Origin: Chryseobacterium jejuense
GTDB taxonomy: Bacteria; Bacteroidota; Bacteroidia; Flavobacteriales; Weeksellaceae
NCBI RefSeq assembly: GCF_017877355.1
Contig: NZ_JAGIPR010000001.1
Location: 558,001-622,000 of the forward strand
DNA: 64,000 nucleotides
Direction: 5' to 3'
In this document: piece after piece, positions 43,465 through 52,236 of the stretch
Position numbering within the stretch: position 1 is the stretch's first letter
Layout: each line of letters starts with the position of its first letter
The notes under the pieces: generated by a model
Seen by the model: the letters and a program-made list of their open reading frames with translations, nothing else
What the model was told of the DNA's origin: nothing
Databases searched by the model: none
Made by a program: the position numbers and the translations under genes

Positions 43465-44613
43465 GTGGGAAATAAACTACTAAATAAAGAAGTTCAAAAC
43501 TATATTAATGCAAATCTAAAGACAGATTTGCACTCATTACTATTAAAAAAATCCCCATTTCCTGAGGTTTCTATGCAGGAAATTGTGCAGCAGATCAAAG
43601 GAAAACAGGTAGCAGAGAAAAAGTTTCCTTTCTTATTGAAGGATGGAATTATTTTTCCGCCACAGCTCAATATGGAGCAATCATCATCCGAAAAGACTGC
43701 TCTTTATAAATCAGAAATTTTAAAAGGTAAAAAGTTTATTGACCTAACCAGCGGTTTTGGAATTGACGCCTATTATTTATCTCAAAACTTTGAAAATATT
43801 ACTTTAATAGAGCAAAATGCAGAGCTTTTAGAGATTGTTGAACATAATTGGAATACCCTTGGGAAGAAAGCAAGATTGATTAATCAGAAAATGGAGGATT
43901 TTTTGAATGAAAATCAGGAAAACTTTGATACCATTTATCTTGATCCGGCCCGAAGGGATCAGAATAAAAACAAAGTTTTTCTTTTGGAGGATCTTTCCCC
44001 CAATATCCTTGAAATCCAGAAAAAATTGATGTCAATATCAGATCAGGTGATTATTAAACTCTCTCCATTGATTGATCTGAAGTATCTTGTTTCAGTTTTG
44101 CCTCATATTTTCAGACTTGATATTATTGCTCTTAAAAATGATGTAAAAGAGGTGGTAGTCTTTTTATCTGAGGAAAATAATAAAGGGATTATTTGTAATT
44201 GTGTAAACCTGGAAAGTGGAGAATCTGACTTTAGTTTCACATTTGGGGAAGAAGAAAATGCACAATCGGAGTACGCTGAACCCGAAAAATTCATTTACAT
44301 TCCCAATAATTCCATTTTAAAGGCCGGAACTTTTAATTTAATTTCAGAGAAATTCGGGGTCAAAAAATTACATCCCAATACTCATTTATATACTTCTTCT
44401 GAACGGATTACCAACTTCCCGGGAAGAATTTTTGAAATGGAAGTGGTTGATTCTAAAAAGATTAAAAAGAAAGAGCAATACAATATTATTTCAAAAAACT
44501 ATCCCTTAAAACCTGAGGAAATCAAAAAGAAATACGGATTGAAAGATGGTGGAAATGACTACCTTATTTTTACACAGTCCAAAAAAGGGAAAATTATTTT
44601 AAAATCAGTATAA
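43465..44613 (+). CDS. SAM-dependent methyltransferase with THUMP-like C-terminus
   Basis: 382 residues starting at GTG 43465; the ATG at 43444 is followed at once by a stop. The class I fold has FIDLTSGFGIDAYYLS (motif I), the acidic TLIEQNAELLEIV, and the conserved DTIYLDPARRDQN, as in proteins annotated THUMP-like methyltransferases. The C-terminal ~100 residues form a further domain (IITFPGR-like segment ITNFPGRIFEMEVV). Substrate unknown; RNA or protein is plausible. Confidence 0.85.
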   Translation: MGNKLLNKEVQNYINANLKTDLHSLLLKKSPFPEVSMQEIVQQIKGKQVAEKKFPFLLKDGIIFPPQLNMEQSSSEKTALYKSEILKGKKFIDLTSGFGIDAYYLSQNFENITLIEQNAELLEIVEHNWNTLGKKARLINQKMEDFLNENQENFDTIYLDPARRDQNKNKVFLLEDLSPNILEIQKKLMSISDQVIIKLSPLIDLKYLVSVLPHIFRLDIIALKNDVKEVVVFLSEENNKGIICNCVNLESGESDFSFTFGEEENAQSEYAEPEKFIYIPNNSILKAGTFNLISEKFGVKKLHPNTHLYTSSERITNFPGRIFEMEVVDSKKIKKKEQYNIISKNYPLKPEEIKKKYGLKDGGNDYLIFTQSKKGKIILKSV

Positions 44614-44750
44614 AAATGTTGCCAAAAGAAACAGGATTTCTTAATTTTGGGCAATCAAAAATTAGAGCATGAAATCGCTCGCTGTTTAGCTTAATAAAAT
44701 AGACTAAAATAGTGCGGTTCCATATGACATTTAAAAAATAAATTTTACAT

Positions 44751-45020
44751 ATGAAAAAATTAGTTATATGTTTAGCGATTGCGACGGTAGCTGTAAGCTG
44801 TAAAAAAGTACCGCAGGGTGGAAATAAAGGTACTTTGAAACTTGAAGAAGGAGTAGAAAGATATTCTGACGATGCTCAGGGTGGTGAAGCTCATGCTAAA
44901 CATGAGGCTGCTGCTGAACACAAGGAAGAGGCTGCAAAACCTGAAGCTCCTAAAACAGATAGTACTGCTGCTGCAAAGCCTGCTGAAACAAAAGAAGAGG
45001 CTCCAAAAGCTGGACACTAA
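44751..45020 (+). CDS. Small lipoprotein with Ala/Lys/Glu/Pro-rich tail
   Basis: 89 residues. The signal peptide ends in VAVSC17, a lipobox, so the mature protein is a lipid-anchored chain of about 73 residues. The tail (from about residue 45) is low-complexity: AAAEHKEEAAKPEAPKTDST and similar. There is no known domain. It may be a flexible spacer in the periplasm or surface. Terminator 20-55 bp downstream. Confidence 0.8.
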   Translation: MKKLVICLAIATVAVSCKKVPQGGNKGTLKLEEGVERYSDDAQGGEAHAKHEAAAEHKEEAAKPEAPKTDSTAAAKPAETKEEAPKAGH

Positions 45021-45039
45021 TTAATTAGTATACAATATA

Positions 45040-45075
45040 AAAATGCTCTGTTTTGTACAGGGCATTTTTTATTTT
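45040..45075 (+). terminator. Terminator after the small lipoprotein gene
   Basis: AAATGCTCTG pairs with CAGGGCATTT, followed by TTTTATTTTT. Confidence 0.8.
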
Positions 45076-45190
45076 TGAAAATGACTAATGGGGCAATCAT
45101 CAGGAAATAATCTTTTTCTTTAGAAAATCCTGTGTTTTTACTTGGTCCAGCGGTGCATTTTTTTTAATTTTAACAAAATAAAATTTTACA

Positions 45191-46570
45191 ATGCAAGAGA
45201 CATTAAATTACATCAACGAAAACAAGCAGCGTTTCGTGGATGAATTATTTGAGTTATTGAGAATCCCTTCTATTTCTGCAGATCCGGCATATAAAGATGA
45301 TGTATTGAAGTGTGCGGATGTATGTGCAGAATACCTTAAGAATGCAGGAGCTGACAATGTTGAAATATGTGAAACTAAAGGTTACCCTATCGTTTTCGGA
45401 GAAAAAATTATAGATACAAACCTTCCAACGGTATTAGTTTACGGACACTATGACGTGCAACCGGCAGATCCATTGGAGCTATGGAAAAAACCTCCTTTCG
45501 AGCCTTATATCGAGAAAACTGAACTTCACCCAGATGGAGCTATCTTCGCAAGAGGATCAGCAGATGATAAAGGACAGTTCTTTATGCACCTGAAAGCGTT
45601 TGAAGCAATGATGAGAACAAATACGCTTCCTTGCAACGTTAAATTTATTCTGGAAGGAGAAGAAGAAGTAGGATCTGTAAGCTTAGGAGACTTTGTGAAT
45701 GAAAACAAAGAAAAACTATCTTGCGATTGTATTTTGATTTCAGATACACACATTTATAGCAACGAACAACCGACTGTTACAACAGGATTAAGAGGATTAA
45801 GCTATGTAGAAGTAGAAGTGGAAGGACCAAACAGAGACTTGCACTCAGGACTTTATGGTGGCGCAGTTCCAAATCCGATTCACGTATTGTCTAGAATGAT
45901 TGCTAACCTAATTGATGAAAACGGGTATATCACTATTGATGGTTTCTATGATAATGTTGAAATTGTATCTGATGCAGACAGAACAGAAATGAATAAACTG
46001 AAGGATAACCCTGAAGAATTCAAAAAGTCAATCGGATTGAGTAATATTGAAGGAGAAAAAGGATATACAACCTTAGAAAGAGCTTCTATCCGTCCTACTT
46101 TAGATTGTAATGGTATTTGGGGTGGATACACTGGAGAAGGAGCTAAAACAGTAATTCCTTCCAAGGCTTTCGCTAAAATTTCAATGCGTTTGGTTCCTTA
46201 TCAGACTCCTGAAGAAATTACAGAGAAATTCACGAAATATTTCGAAAAAATTGCTCCGGATACCGTAAAAGTAAAAGTAACACCTCACCACGGAGGAATG
46301 CCTTACGTATTACAAAGCGATACCAAAGAATTCTTAGCGGCTAAAAAGGCTATGGAAACAGCATTTGGGAAAGAAGTATTACCTTACAGAAGTGGTGGAA
46401 GTATTCCTATTACATCAATGTTTGAGAAAGTTTTAGGAGCTAAGTCAGTATTGATGGGCTTTGGATTGGATTCTGATGCAATTCACTCTCCAAACGAGCA
46501 CTATGGATTATTTAATTTCTACAAAGGAATTGAAAGTATTCCATTGTTTTTTGAAAATTATTCAAAATAA
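45191..46570 (+). CDS. M20 family dipeptidase
   Basis: 459 residues. Zinc-ligand motifs are visible: VYGHYDVQPADPLELW, ARGSADDKGQF, EGEEEVGS and the late H in SDAIHSPNEHY. The insertion with HSGLYGGAVPNPIHVL is the dimerisation/lid domain seen in carnosinase-like dipeptidases. There is no signal peptide, so it acts in the cytoplasm on short peptides. Single gene bounded by terminators. Confidence 0.93.
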   Translation: MQETLNYINENKQRFVDELFELLRIPSISADPAYKDDVLKCADVCAEYLKNAGADNVEICETKGYPIVFGEKIIDTNLPTVLVYGHYDVQPADPLELWKKPPFEPYIEKTELHPDGAIFARGSADDKGQFFMHLKAFEAMMRTNTLPCNVKFILEGEEEVGSVSLGDFVNENKEKLSCDCILISDTHIYSNEQPTVTTGLRGLSYVEVEVEGPNRDLHSGLYGGAVPNPIHVLSRMIANLIDENGYITIDGFYDNVEIVSDADRTEMNKLKDNPEEFKKSIGLSNIEGEKGYTTLERASIRPTLDCNGIWGGYTGEGAKTVIPSKAFAKISMRLVPYQTPEEITEKFTKYFEKIAPDTVKVKVTPHHGGMPYVLQSDTKEFLAAKKAMETAFGKEVLPYRSGGSIPITSMFEKVLGAKSVLMGFGLDSDAIHSPNEHYGLFNFYKGIESIPLFFENYSK

Positions 46571-46597
46571 ATATTGATTTTATATCATAGAATCTTA

Positions 46598-46638
46598 TAA
46601 ACGATGTGTTTCTTTACAGAAACGCATCGTTTTTTTTG
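46598..46638 (+). terminator. Terminator after the dipeptidase gene
   Basis: AAACGATGTGTTTC pairs with GAAACGCATCGTTT, with a long T run. Confidence 0.88.
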
Positions 46639-46839
46639 GAAATAATGAGAAGTAATGAAAAATAATCTTGATTGAGATTGTATTTTATTGTTTTTAAGGA
46701 TGATTATTATTTTTTATCGCTAAAACTTTGTTTTCTCCATTTAGAGAAATAATTTTGAATGTAAAGTGTAATGATTCAGTGTTTTATTTGAATCATTTTC
46801 CTTTGTTTTATTTTAATAATAATCTTTAATAAACACTCT

Positions 46840-47661
46840 ATGAAAAAATCATTATTTTTTACTGTATTTGTATTAGTGAGTATAGTTTTCAAGTTTAACG
46901 CCCAAACTGTAATTCTGGAAGAAAATTTCGATTCTTCAGTAGTTGGAACACTGCCTGCGGGCTGGGAGACTGTTAATAGAAGTGGAACTTCTATAACTTG
47001 GAGGGTTACGAATGAAGATCCGAATGTAGATGCTATTGGTTTTTTTGGGAAAACAGCTGGAATGTTGGTTTTAGACACATCTTCTGATCAGTTGTTGGTT
47101 TCTTCTGCAGTCAATCTGCCAATTGGAAATTCTTTTTCTTTAACGTTTTTGATAGGAACATATACAGGAGCTGGGATATATCCTTCGCAGCAGCATTATG
47201 CAGTATATGCTTTACCGGAAGGAGAAACATTTACTGGCTCAGAAACACCTATTCTGGAGGAAGATATAACAGTTGAGGATGTTGCACATTCTAAAACTGT
47301 TGATTTATCTGCGTATGCAGGGCAGAATGTTAAGATTTATTTCAGACAATTTAATTCTACAGGAGATATTGGAATACTTCTTTTGGATACCATCCAATTG
47401 ACTCAGCAGCCTCAGCTTGGAACTTTAGAGGTAGAATTAACTCAAGAATTAGAAGTTTATCCTAATCCATCCTATGATTATGTATCTTTAAAATCAAAAT
47501 CCAAAATTGTAAAGGCAGAAGTTTTTGATTTGGCAGGAAGGAAAGTTCAGGAAGAATTAACAGATAATAAAATTAATGTGCAGCAACTGCCCCCAGGAAC
47601 CTATCTGATGAAAATTACTACCGTAAGTAAAACATACTTTCGTAAAATAATTAAAAAATAG
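46840..47661 (+). CDS. T9SS-exported protein with cleaved-adhesin/choice-of-anchor J domain
   Basis: 273 residues. A signal peptide (MKKSLFFTVFVLVSIVFKFNAQ) is followed by a jellyroll with the pattern EENFDSSVVGTLPAGWETVNRSG and a long strand region, then a type A T9SS sorting domain (LEVYPNPSYDYVSLKS, VFDLAGRKV, LPPGTYLMKI, FRKIIKK). The latter directs export through the type IX system and attachment at the surface. Function of the domain is likely adhesion or glycan binding, but this is unproven. Confidence 0.85.
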   Translation: MKKSLFFTVFVLVSIVFKFNAQTVILEENFDSSVVGTLPAGWETVNRSGTSITWRVTNEDPNVDAIGFFGKTAGMLVLDTSSDQLLVSSAVNLPIGNSFSLTFLIGTYTGAGIYPSQQHYAVYALPEGETFTGSETPILEEDITVEDVAHSKTVDLSAYAGQNVKIYFRQFNSTGDIGILLLDTIQLTQQPQLGTLEVELTQELEVYPNPSYDYVSLKSKSKIVKAEVFDLAGRKVQEELTDNKINVQQLPPGTYLMKITTVSKTYFRKIIKK

Positions 47662-47672
47662 AAATTGCCCTC

Positions 47673-47703
47673 CAAAAAGTGCTTCGAACGAAGCACTTTT
47701 TTT
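47673..47703 (+). terminator. Terminator after the first T9SS cargo gene
   Basis: AAAAAGTGCTTCG and CGAAGCACTTTTTTT form a clean hairpin with a 2-base loop or partly unpaired top. Confidence 0.85.
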
Positions 47704-47845
47704 ATGGAATAATAGTGTTAAATAGTACCGTTTTTTAAGCATTTAAAAATAAATTGATTGATAATAAAAGCTTTATTTTTTATTTGTAGATAGTTATTTC
47801 ATCATTCAAGGAAAGTTCATATTTTTATTCCAAACTTGAAATCTA

Positions 47846-48763
47846 ATGAAAAAAATCTACTCAATTGTTTGCTCCTTATTGGCAGTGTTTTCCTTTGCGC
47901 AGCAAGCAATTTCCTTTGAAGATAACGAAGGGTTTATGGCCGGAAATATTCACGGACAAGGAGCGTGGATCAGTACTCCTACAGGAGGAAATCCCGAAAA
48001 TATTACCCATCAGACCATCAGTACAGATGTTGCTACCGATGGAAGTAGTGCTCTGAAAATTGTTAGGGAATCCATGTATGGTGTTCAGTCGGAGCCTATT
48101 ATTGGTGGCTTTTATAATCTGATAACCCCACTTACCAGCACCAATTTTTCCGTTTCATTTGATATTAACATGTCCCAGCTTAACGGATCTGTGTTCGGGT
48201 TTCAGGGAGTAGATAATATTAATGAGAAGACTGTTGTAAGGGTGGACTTTGACAAAACAGGGACAATAAAAGTGTTAAATAAGGATCCAAATGTACAGAA
48301 TATGGTTTCTACACCCGGAGCCTGGTCTCCCAATATATGGTATAGATTTAAAGTAGTAGGCACAGCAATGGAGACCAGATATTATCTTAATGATACTTTA
48401 ATTTATACCGAATCCATTTCAAGCCCTCTTGCTATGGATCAACTTCGGTTTGTTCACAATAATGGGTTAAGTACAGCTTATTTTGATAATATTAAGATTA
48501 ATGATGAACTGATACTGTCTGTAAAAGAAACAAAGTCAAATGATAAAGCATTCATTGTATATCCCAATCCGGCAATTGACGTTCTTCATATTCAATCTAA
48601 AGAAAAAATAAACAAAATTGAAATCTACGATATCAGCGGAAGAAAAATATCTGCTGATTTAGATGGAAACCAAGTTAATATTAAAAACCTCAATCCGGGA
48701 AGTTATATCATCAGTATTGAAACCCGTGAAGGGAAAGCTACCGAAAAATTCATCAAAAAATAA
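47846..48763 (+). CDS. T9SS-exported protein with LamG/concanavalin-like domain
   Basis: 305 residues. The signal peptide MKKIYSIVCSLLAVFSFAQ is followed by a beta-sandwich (FEDNEGFMAGNIHGQGAW, FSVSFDINMSQLNGSVFGFQGVDN, WYRFKVVGTAMETRYYLNDTLIY, AYFDNIKI), similar in pattern to lectin-like domains, then a T9SS sorting domain (FIVYPNPAIDVLHIQS, EIYDISGRKIS, NPGSYIISIE, EKFIKK). It is the second cargo gene in a row; the two are not close paralogues outside the sorting domain. Confidence 0.83.
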   Translation: MKKIYSIVCSLLAVFSFAQQAISFEDNEGFMAGNIHGQGAWISTPTGGNPENITHQTISTDVATDGSSALKIVRESMYGVQSEPIIGGFYNLITPLTSTNFSVSFDINMSQLNGSVFGFQGVDNINEKTVVRVDFDKTGTIKVLNKDPNVQNMVSTPGAWSPNIWYRFKVVGTAMETRYYLNDTLIYTESISSPLAMDQLRFVHNNGLSTAYFDNIKINDELILSVKETKSNDKAFIVYPNPAIDVLHIQSKEKINKIEIYDISGRKISADLDGNQVNIKNLNPGSYIISIETREGKATEKFIKK

Positions 48764-48787
48764 GACCTGATAAATCTTAGTATCAGT

Positions 48788-48816
48788 AAAATGCTCCAAT
48801 TGGAGCGTTTTTGTTA
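48788..48816 (+). terminator. Terminator after the second T9SS cargo gene
   Basis: AATGCTCCAATTGGAGCGTT with a T run after it. CTCCAATTGGAG is perfectly self-complementary. Confidence 0.7.
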
Positions 48817-48842
48817 TTTTAGAGAAATAAATTTTGAAGAGA

Positions 48843-49550
48843 ATGTCAGAAAATAAAACAGCATATATAACAGGAGGAACCAAAGGAATAGGTTTCGGGA
48901 TTGCGAAAATTTTGCTTGAAAATGGAATTTCAGTAGCATTTTCAGGAAGAAAGAAGGAAGATGTCTTGAAATCTGAAGAAGATCTTAAGCAGTATTCTGA
49001 TAACGTTCTGGGAATTGTTTCTGATGTAAGAAGTTTGGAGAGTGAAGCAGAAGCGGTAAAATATATTATTGAAAAATTCGGAAGACTGGATTATGTGATT
49101 GCCAATGCTGGTTTAGGGATATTCAAGCCTGTAGATGAACTCACTGCTGAAGAATGGAATGAAATGATAGAAACCAATCTCACCGGTGTTTTTTACACCT
49201 TAAAAGCTTCCATAGAAGAGCTTAAAAAGACAGAGGGCTATTATATTACCATTTCAAGTCTGGCAGGGGCTAATTTCTTTGAAAACGGGACAGGGTACAA
49301 CGCTTCAAAATTCGGAGTTGTAGGATTTACACAGGCAGCTATGATTGATTTAAGAAAGTACAATATCAAATCTACCGTAATTATGCCGGGATCAGTAGCC
49401 ACTTATTTTAACGGAAATGTACCTTCAGAAAAAGACAGTTGGAAGATCCAGCCTGAAGATATGGGGAATCTGATATTGGATATTGTAAAGATGAATCCGA
49501 GGGTTTTGCCTAGTAAAATAGAGTTTAGAGCAACAAAACCAGCTAAATAA
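48843..49550 (+). CDS. Short-chain dehydrogenase/reductase (SDR)
   Basis: 235 residues from ATG 48843; an upstream TTG at 48834 is less likely. Classical SDR motifs: TGGTKGIGFGIAKIL (cofactor), NAGLGIF, and the catalytic S and YxxxK (ISSLAG, then YNASKFG). The cofactor is NAD(P)H; the substrate is not evident. It lies after the T9SS genes with its own terminator upstream. Confidence 0.88.
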   Translation: MSENKTAYITGGTKGIGFGIAKILLENGISVAFSGRKKEDVLKSEEDLKQYSDNVLGIVSDVRSLESEAEAVKYIIEKFGRLDYVIANAGLGIFKPVDELTAEEWNEMIETNLTGVFYTLKASIEELKKTEGYYITISSLAGANFFENGTGYNASKFGVVGFTQAAMIDLRKYNIKSTVIMPGSVATYFNGNVPSEKDSWKIQPEDMGNLILDIVKMNPRVLPSKIEFRATKPAK

Positions 49551-49584
49551 GTACATTTAATGTATTGAATAATAATTTAATAAG

Positions 49585-49602
49585 TATTATGCATGCATAA
49601 TA
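49585..49602. promoter_or_regulatory. Perfect 18-bp palindrome upstream of etfBA
   Basis: TATTATGCATGCATAATA is perfectly self-complementary and lies 97 bp before the etfB ATG. It is a good operator candidate for a dimeric regulator of beta-oxidation or electron-transfer genes. No regulator gene is adjacent. Confidence 0.5.
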
Positions 49603-49699
49603 TATTTTTTATTTATATTAGCAAAAATTAATTCAAACAAAATCTCTGCATAAAGTGTCATGATTTTATGCCTGAAAGAGAAAAAATAAAATAGTACAC

Positions 49700-50446
49700 A
49701 TGAAAATATTAGTTTGTATTAGTAGTGTTCCGGATACTACTTCCAAAATTAACTTTACAGCAGATAAATCTGCTTTCGACAAAAACGGAATTCAGTGGGT
49801 CATCAATCCGCTAGATGAATTTGCGTTGACAAAAGCGGTTAAACTTCAGGAATCTCAGGGAGCAACTGTAACAGTAATCAACGTAGGAGATGCTGGTACA
49901 GAACCTGTAATCAGAAAAGCGTTGGCAATTGGTGCTAATGATGCAGTAAGAGTAAACCTTGATCCAAAGGATAGTTATTCTACAGCAAAAGAAATTGCTG
50001 CTGTAGCTCAAAACGGAGGATATGATTTGATCCTTTGTGGTAAAGAATCTATCGATTATAACGGTGGTTCTGTACCGGGAATGGTAGCTCAGTTATTGAA
50101 CCAGCCTTTCGTAAACGCATCTGTAGGATTAGATGTAAACGGAAATGAAGCTACTGCAATAAGAGAAATCGAAGGTGGAAAAGAAACTATTTCTGTTAAA
50201 TTGCCAGCAATTATTGCAGGTCAGAAAGGATTAGTAGACGAGAAAGACCTTATCATTCCAAACATGAGAGGAATTATGTCTGCAAGAACAAAACCTTTAC
50301 AGGTAGTAGAGCCTGCTTCTTCAGAAGTTAAAGTTCTGGGAGTATCTTATGACAGTGTTCCTCCAAGAGCAGCTGTGAAAATGGTTTCTCCGGACAATTT
50401 GGATGAATTGGTAAGATTGCTTCACGAAGAAGCTAAAGTGATCTAA
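49700..50446 (+). CDS. etfB: Electron transfer flavoprotein subunit beta
   Basis: 248 residues. The family start MKILVCISSVPDTTSKI and the motifs INPLDEFALTKAVKL, GANDAVRV, DLILCGKESIDYNGGSVPGMVAQLLN are present. It forms ETF with EtfA, taking electrons from acyl-CoA dehydrogenases. Operon with etfA (41 bp apart). Confidence 0.95.
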   Translation: MKILVCISSVPDTTSKINFTADKSAFDKNGIQWVINPLDEFALTKAVKLQESQGATVTVINVGDAGTEPVIRKALAIGANDAVRVNLDPKDSYSTAKEIAAVAQNGGYDLILCGKESIDYNGGSVPGMVAQLLNQPFVNASVGLDVNGNEATAIREIEGGKETISVKLPAIIAGQKGLVDEKDLIIPNMRGIMSARTKPLQVVEPASSEVKVLGVSYDSVPPRAAVKMVSPDNLDELVRLLHEEAKVI

Positions 50447-50487
50447 TTCTTGTAATCCTTTAATTTTTAATCTTTAAATTTAAGAAA

Positions 50488-51435
50488 ATGGCAGTATTCG
50501 TATACGCAGAAAATATAAATGGAGTTTACAAAAAAGCAGCTTTTGAAGCAGTTTCTTACGCTAAAGCTGTTGCAGATAAAGCAGGAGATACTGTTACAGC
50601 GATCTCTGTAAACCCTACTGATTCTTCAGATTTATTATACAAATATGGAGCATCAAATGTTATCAATATCAAAGACGAAGGTCTTAAAAATTTTTCAGCA
50701 AAAGCATTTGCACAAGCTGTAAATGAAGTTGCTAACGGAAATATCATCGTTTTCCCTCACACTACAGATGCTTCTTCGGTAGCTCCTATGTTAGCGATCA
50801 TGAAGAATTATTCTTTAATTACTAATGCATTAGAGGCTCCAGAAAGCCTTTCACCTTTCCAAGTGAAGAGAAGAGCATTCTCAGGAAAAGGATTTATGCA
50901 TGCAAAAGCAGAAGGAAACGGAGTAATCGTTACAGTTTCTCAAAATGCTTTTGGTGTTAAAGAAAACGCTGTATCAGGTTCAGAAGAAGTGAAAAACTTA
51001 TCTGTAGCTAATGATGATACTAAAGTAATTTCTCATGAACAAAGCTCTGGGAAATTAGATCTTAAAGAAGCTGAAGTAGTTGTTTCTGCAGGTAGAGGAA
51101 TGAAAGGTCCTGAAAACTGGGGAATGGTTGAAGAATTAGCTAATGTTTTAGGAGCAGCTACAGCATGTTCTAAGCCTGTTTCTGACATTGGTTGGAGACC
51201 CCACACAGAACACGTAGGACAAACAGGTAAAGCAATTTCACCAAACCTTTATATTGCAATAGGGATTTCAGGAGCTATTCAACATTTAGCTGGGGTGAAC
51301 TCTTCCAAAACTATCGTAGTAATCAATAACGACGCTGAAGCACCTTTCTTCAAGTCTGCTGATTATGGAGTAGTAGGAGATGCTTTCCAGATTATTCCTG
51401 CTTTAACAGAGAAAATTAAAGCAATCAAAGGATAA
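50488..51435 (+). CDS. etfA: Electron transfer flavoprotein subunit alpha
   Basis: 315 residues. The FAD domain is at the C-terminus: SAGRGMKGPENWGMVEELANVLGAATACSKPVSDIGW, then GQTGKAISPNLYIAIGISGAIQHLAG and INNDAEAPFFKSADYGVVGDAFQI. It carries the FAD of ETF. Second gene of etfBA. Confidence 0.95.
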   Translation: MAVFVYAENINGVYKKAAFEAVSYAKAVADKAGDTVTAISVNPTDSSDLLYKYGASNVINIKDEGLKNFSAKAFAQAVNEVANGNIIVFPHTTDASSVAPMLAIMKNYSLITNALEAPESLSPFQVKRRAFSGKGFMHAKAEGNGVIVTVSQNAFGVKENAVSGSEEVKNLSVANDDTKVISHEQSSGKLDLKEAEVVVSAGRGMKGPENWGMVEELANVLGAATACSKPVSDIGWRPHTEHVGQTGKAISPNLYIAIGISGAIQHLAGVNSSKTIVVINNDAEAPFFKSADYGVVGDAFQIIPALTEKIKAIKG

Positions 51436-51439
51436 AATG

Positions 51440-51500
51440 TAATGGTGAATTGTCAATTTACTTTGCTTTTCAATTCTTAATAATTTACTTGCAAAGAAAA
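51440..51500. repeat. Repeat-like tract after etfA (GGTGAATTGTCAATTTAC)
   Basis: The words GGTGAATTGTCAATTTAC and ATTCTTAATAATTTACTTGC lie in the etfA-to-nuclease gap. They are related in word content to 42094-42124. Boundaries are uncertain. Confidence 0.3.
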
Positions 51501-51535
51501 TTCATGATTAGCCATTGATAATCATATACAATACA

Positions 51536-51570
51536 ATAAAAGCTCGGCTTTCCGGGCTTTTATTTTTGTG
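51536..51570 (+). terminator. Terminator after etfBA
   Basis: AAAAGCTCGGCTTTCCGGGC and then TTTTATTTTTG make a GC-rich stem with a T tract. Confidence 0.75.
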
Positions 51571-51602
51571 TAAAAAAGTGAAATCACAATAAAAAATTAA
51601 TC

Positions 51603-51610
51603 TATATTTG
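51603..51610 (+). promoter_or_regulatory. -7 box TATATTTG before the bifunctional nuclease gene
   Basis: It matches TAnnTTTG; the ATG follows 5 bases later, so the message is nearly leaderless. The -33 is not evident. Confidence 0.5.
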
Positions 51611-51615
51611 TAGCT

Positions 51616-52215
51616 ATGGATTATAAGCAGCTAATTATTCGCGGAATATCGTACAGTCAAACCCAATCGGGGGCGTACGCATTGTTACTGGAGCATGAGG
51701 AAACACACATAAAATTACCTGTTGTTATAGGAAATTTCGAAGCTCAATCTATCTCTCTTGGACTGGAAAAAGATATCCATCCACCGCGCCCACTTACCCA
51801 CGACTTATTCTCAAAATTTATTGTTTCGACCAATTATGAGTTGGTTTCTGTAATCATTTATCAGATTGTAGATGGGGTGTTCTTCTCAAATATCAACTTT
51901 AAAAATAAAGTCACTGAAGAAGAACTGATCCTTGATGCAAGAACTTCTGATGCCGTTGCTATGGCTGTAAGATTCGATGCACCTATCTTTACCACACAGC
52001 AGGTTCTGAATGAAGCCGGAATCTTATTGGAACTGGAAGATGTATCAAAAGAAGAGCAGACCTTTTCAGAAACAGTGCAGTCTGAAGACAACTTAAAATC
52101 CCTTTCTATGGAGGAACTTCAGAAATTACTGGATGATGCCGTTAAAGAAGAAGATTATGATACCGCCCTTGAAATTCAGGAAGAAATCAAGAGGAGGAAA
52201 AAGAAAATTGACTAA
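51616..52215 (+). CDS. Bifunctional nuclease family protein (DUF151) with UVR domain
   Basis: 199 residues. The DUF151 pattern is seen in LPVVIGNFEAQSISLGLEK, RPLTHDLFSKF, VFFSNINFKN and LDARTSDAVAMAVRFDAPIF. A C-terminal UVR-like helix pair (MEELQKLLDDAVKEEDYDTALEIQEEIKRRKK, about residues 165-196) follows. The plant and bacterial members have RNase/DNase activity in vitro, but the cellular role is unclear. Confidence 0.87.
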   Translation: MDYKQLIIRGISYSQTQSGAYALLLEHEETHIKLPVVIGNFEAQSISLGLEKDIHPPRPLTHDLFSKFIVSTNYELVSVIIYQIVDGVFFSNINFKNKVTEEELILDARTSDAVAMAVRFDAPIFTTQQVLNEAGILLELEDVSKEEQTFSETVQSEDNLKSLSMEELQKLLDDAVKEEDYDTALEIQEEIKRRKKKID

Positions 52216-52236
52216 AAAGAGATACTTTATATAAAA

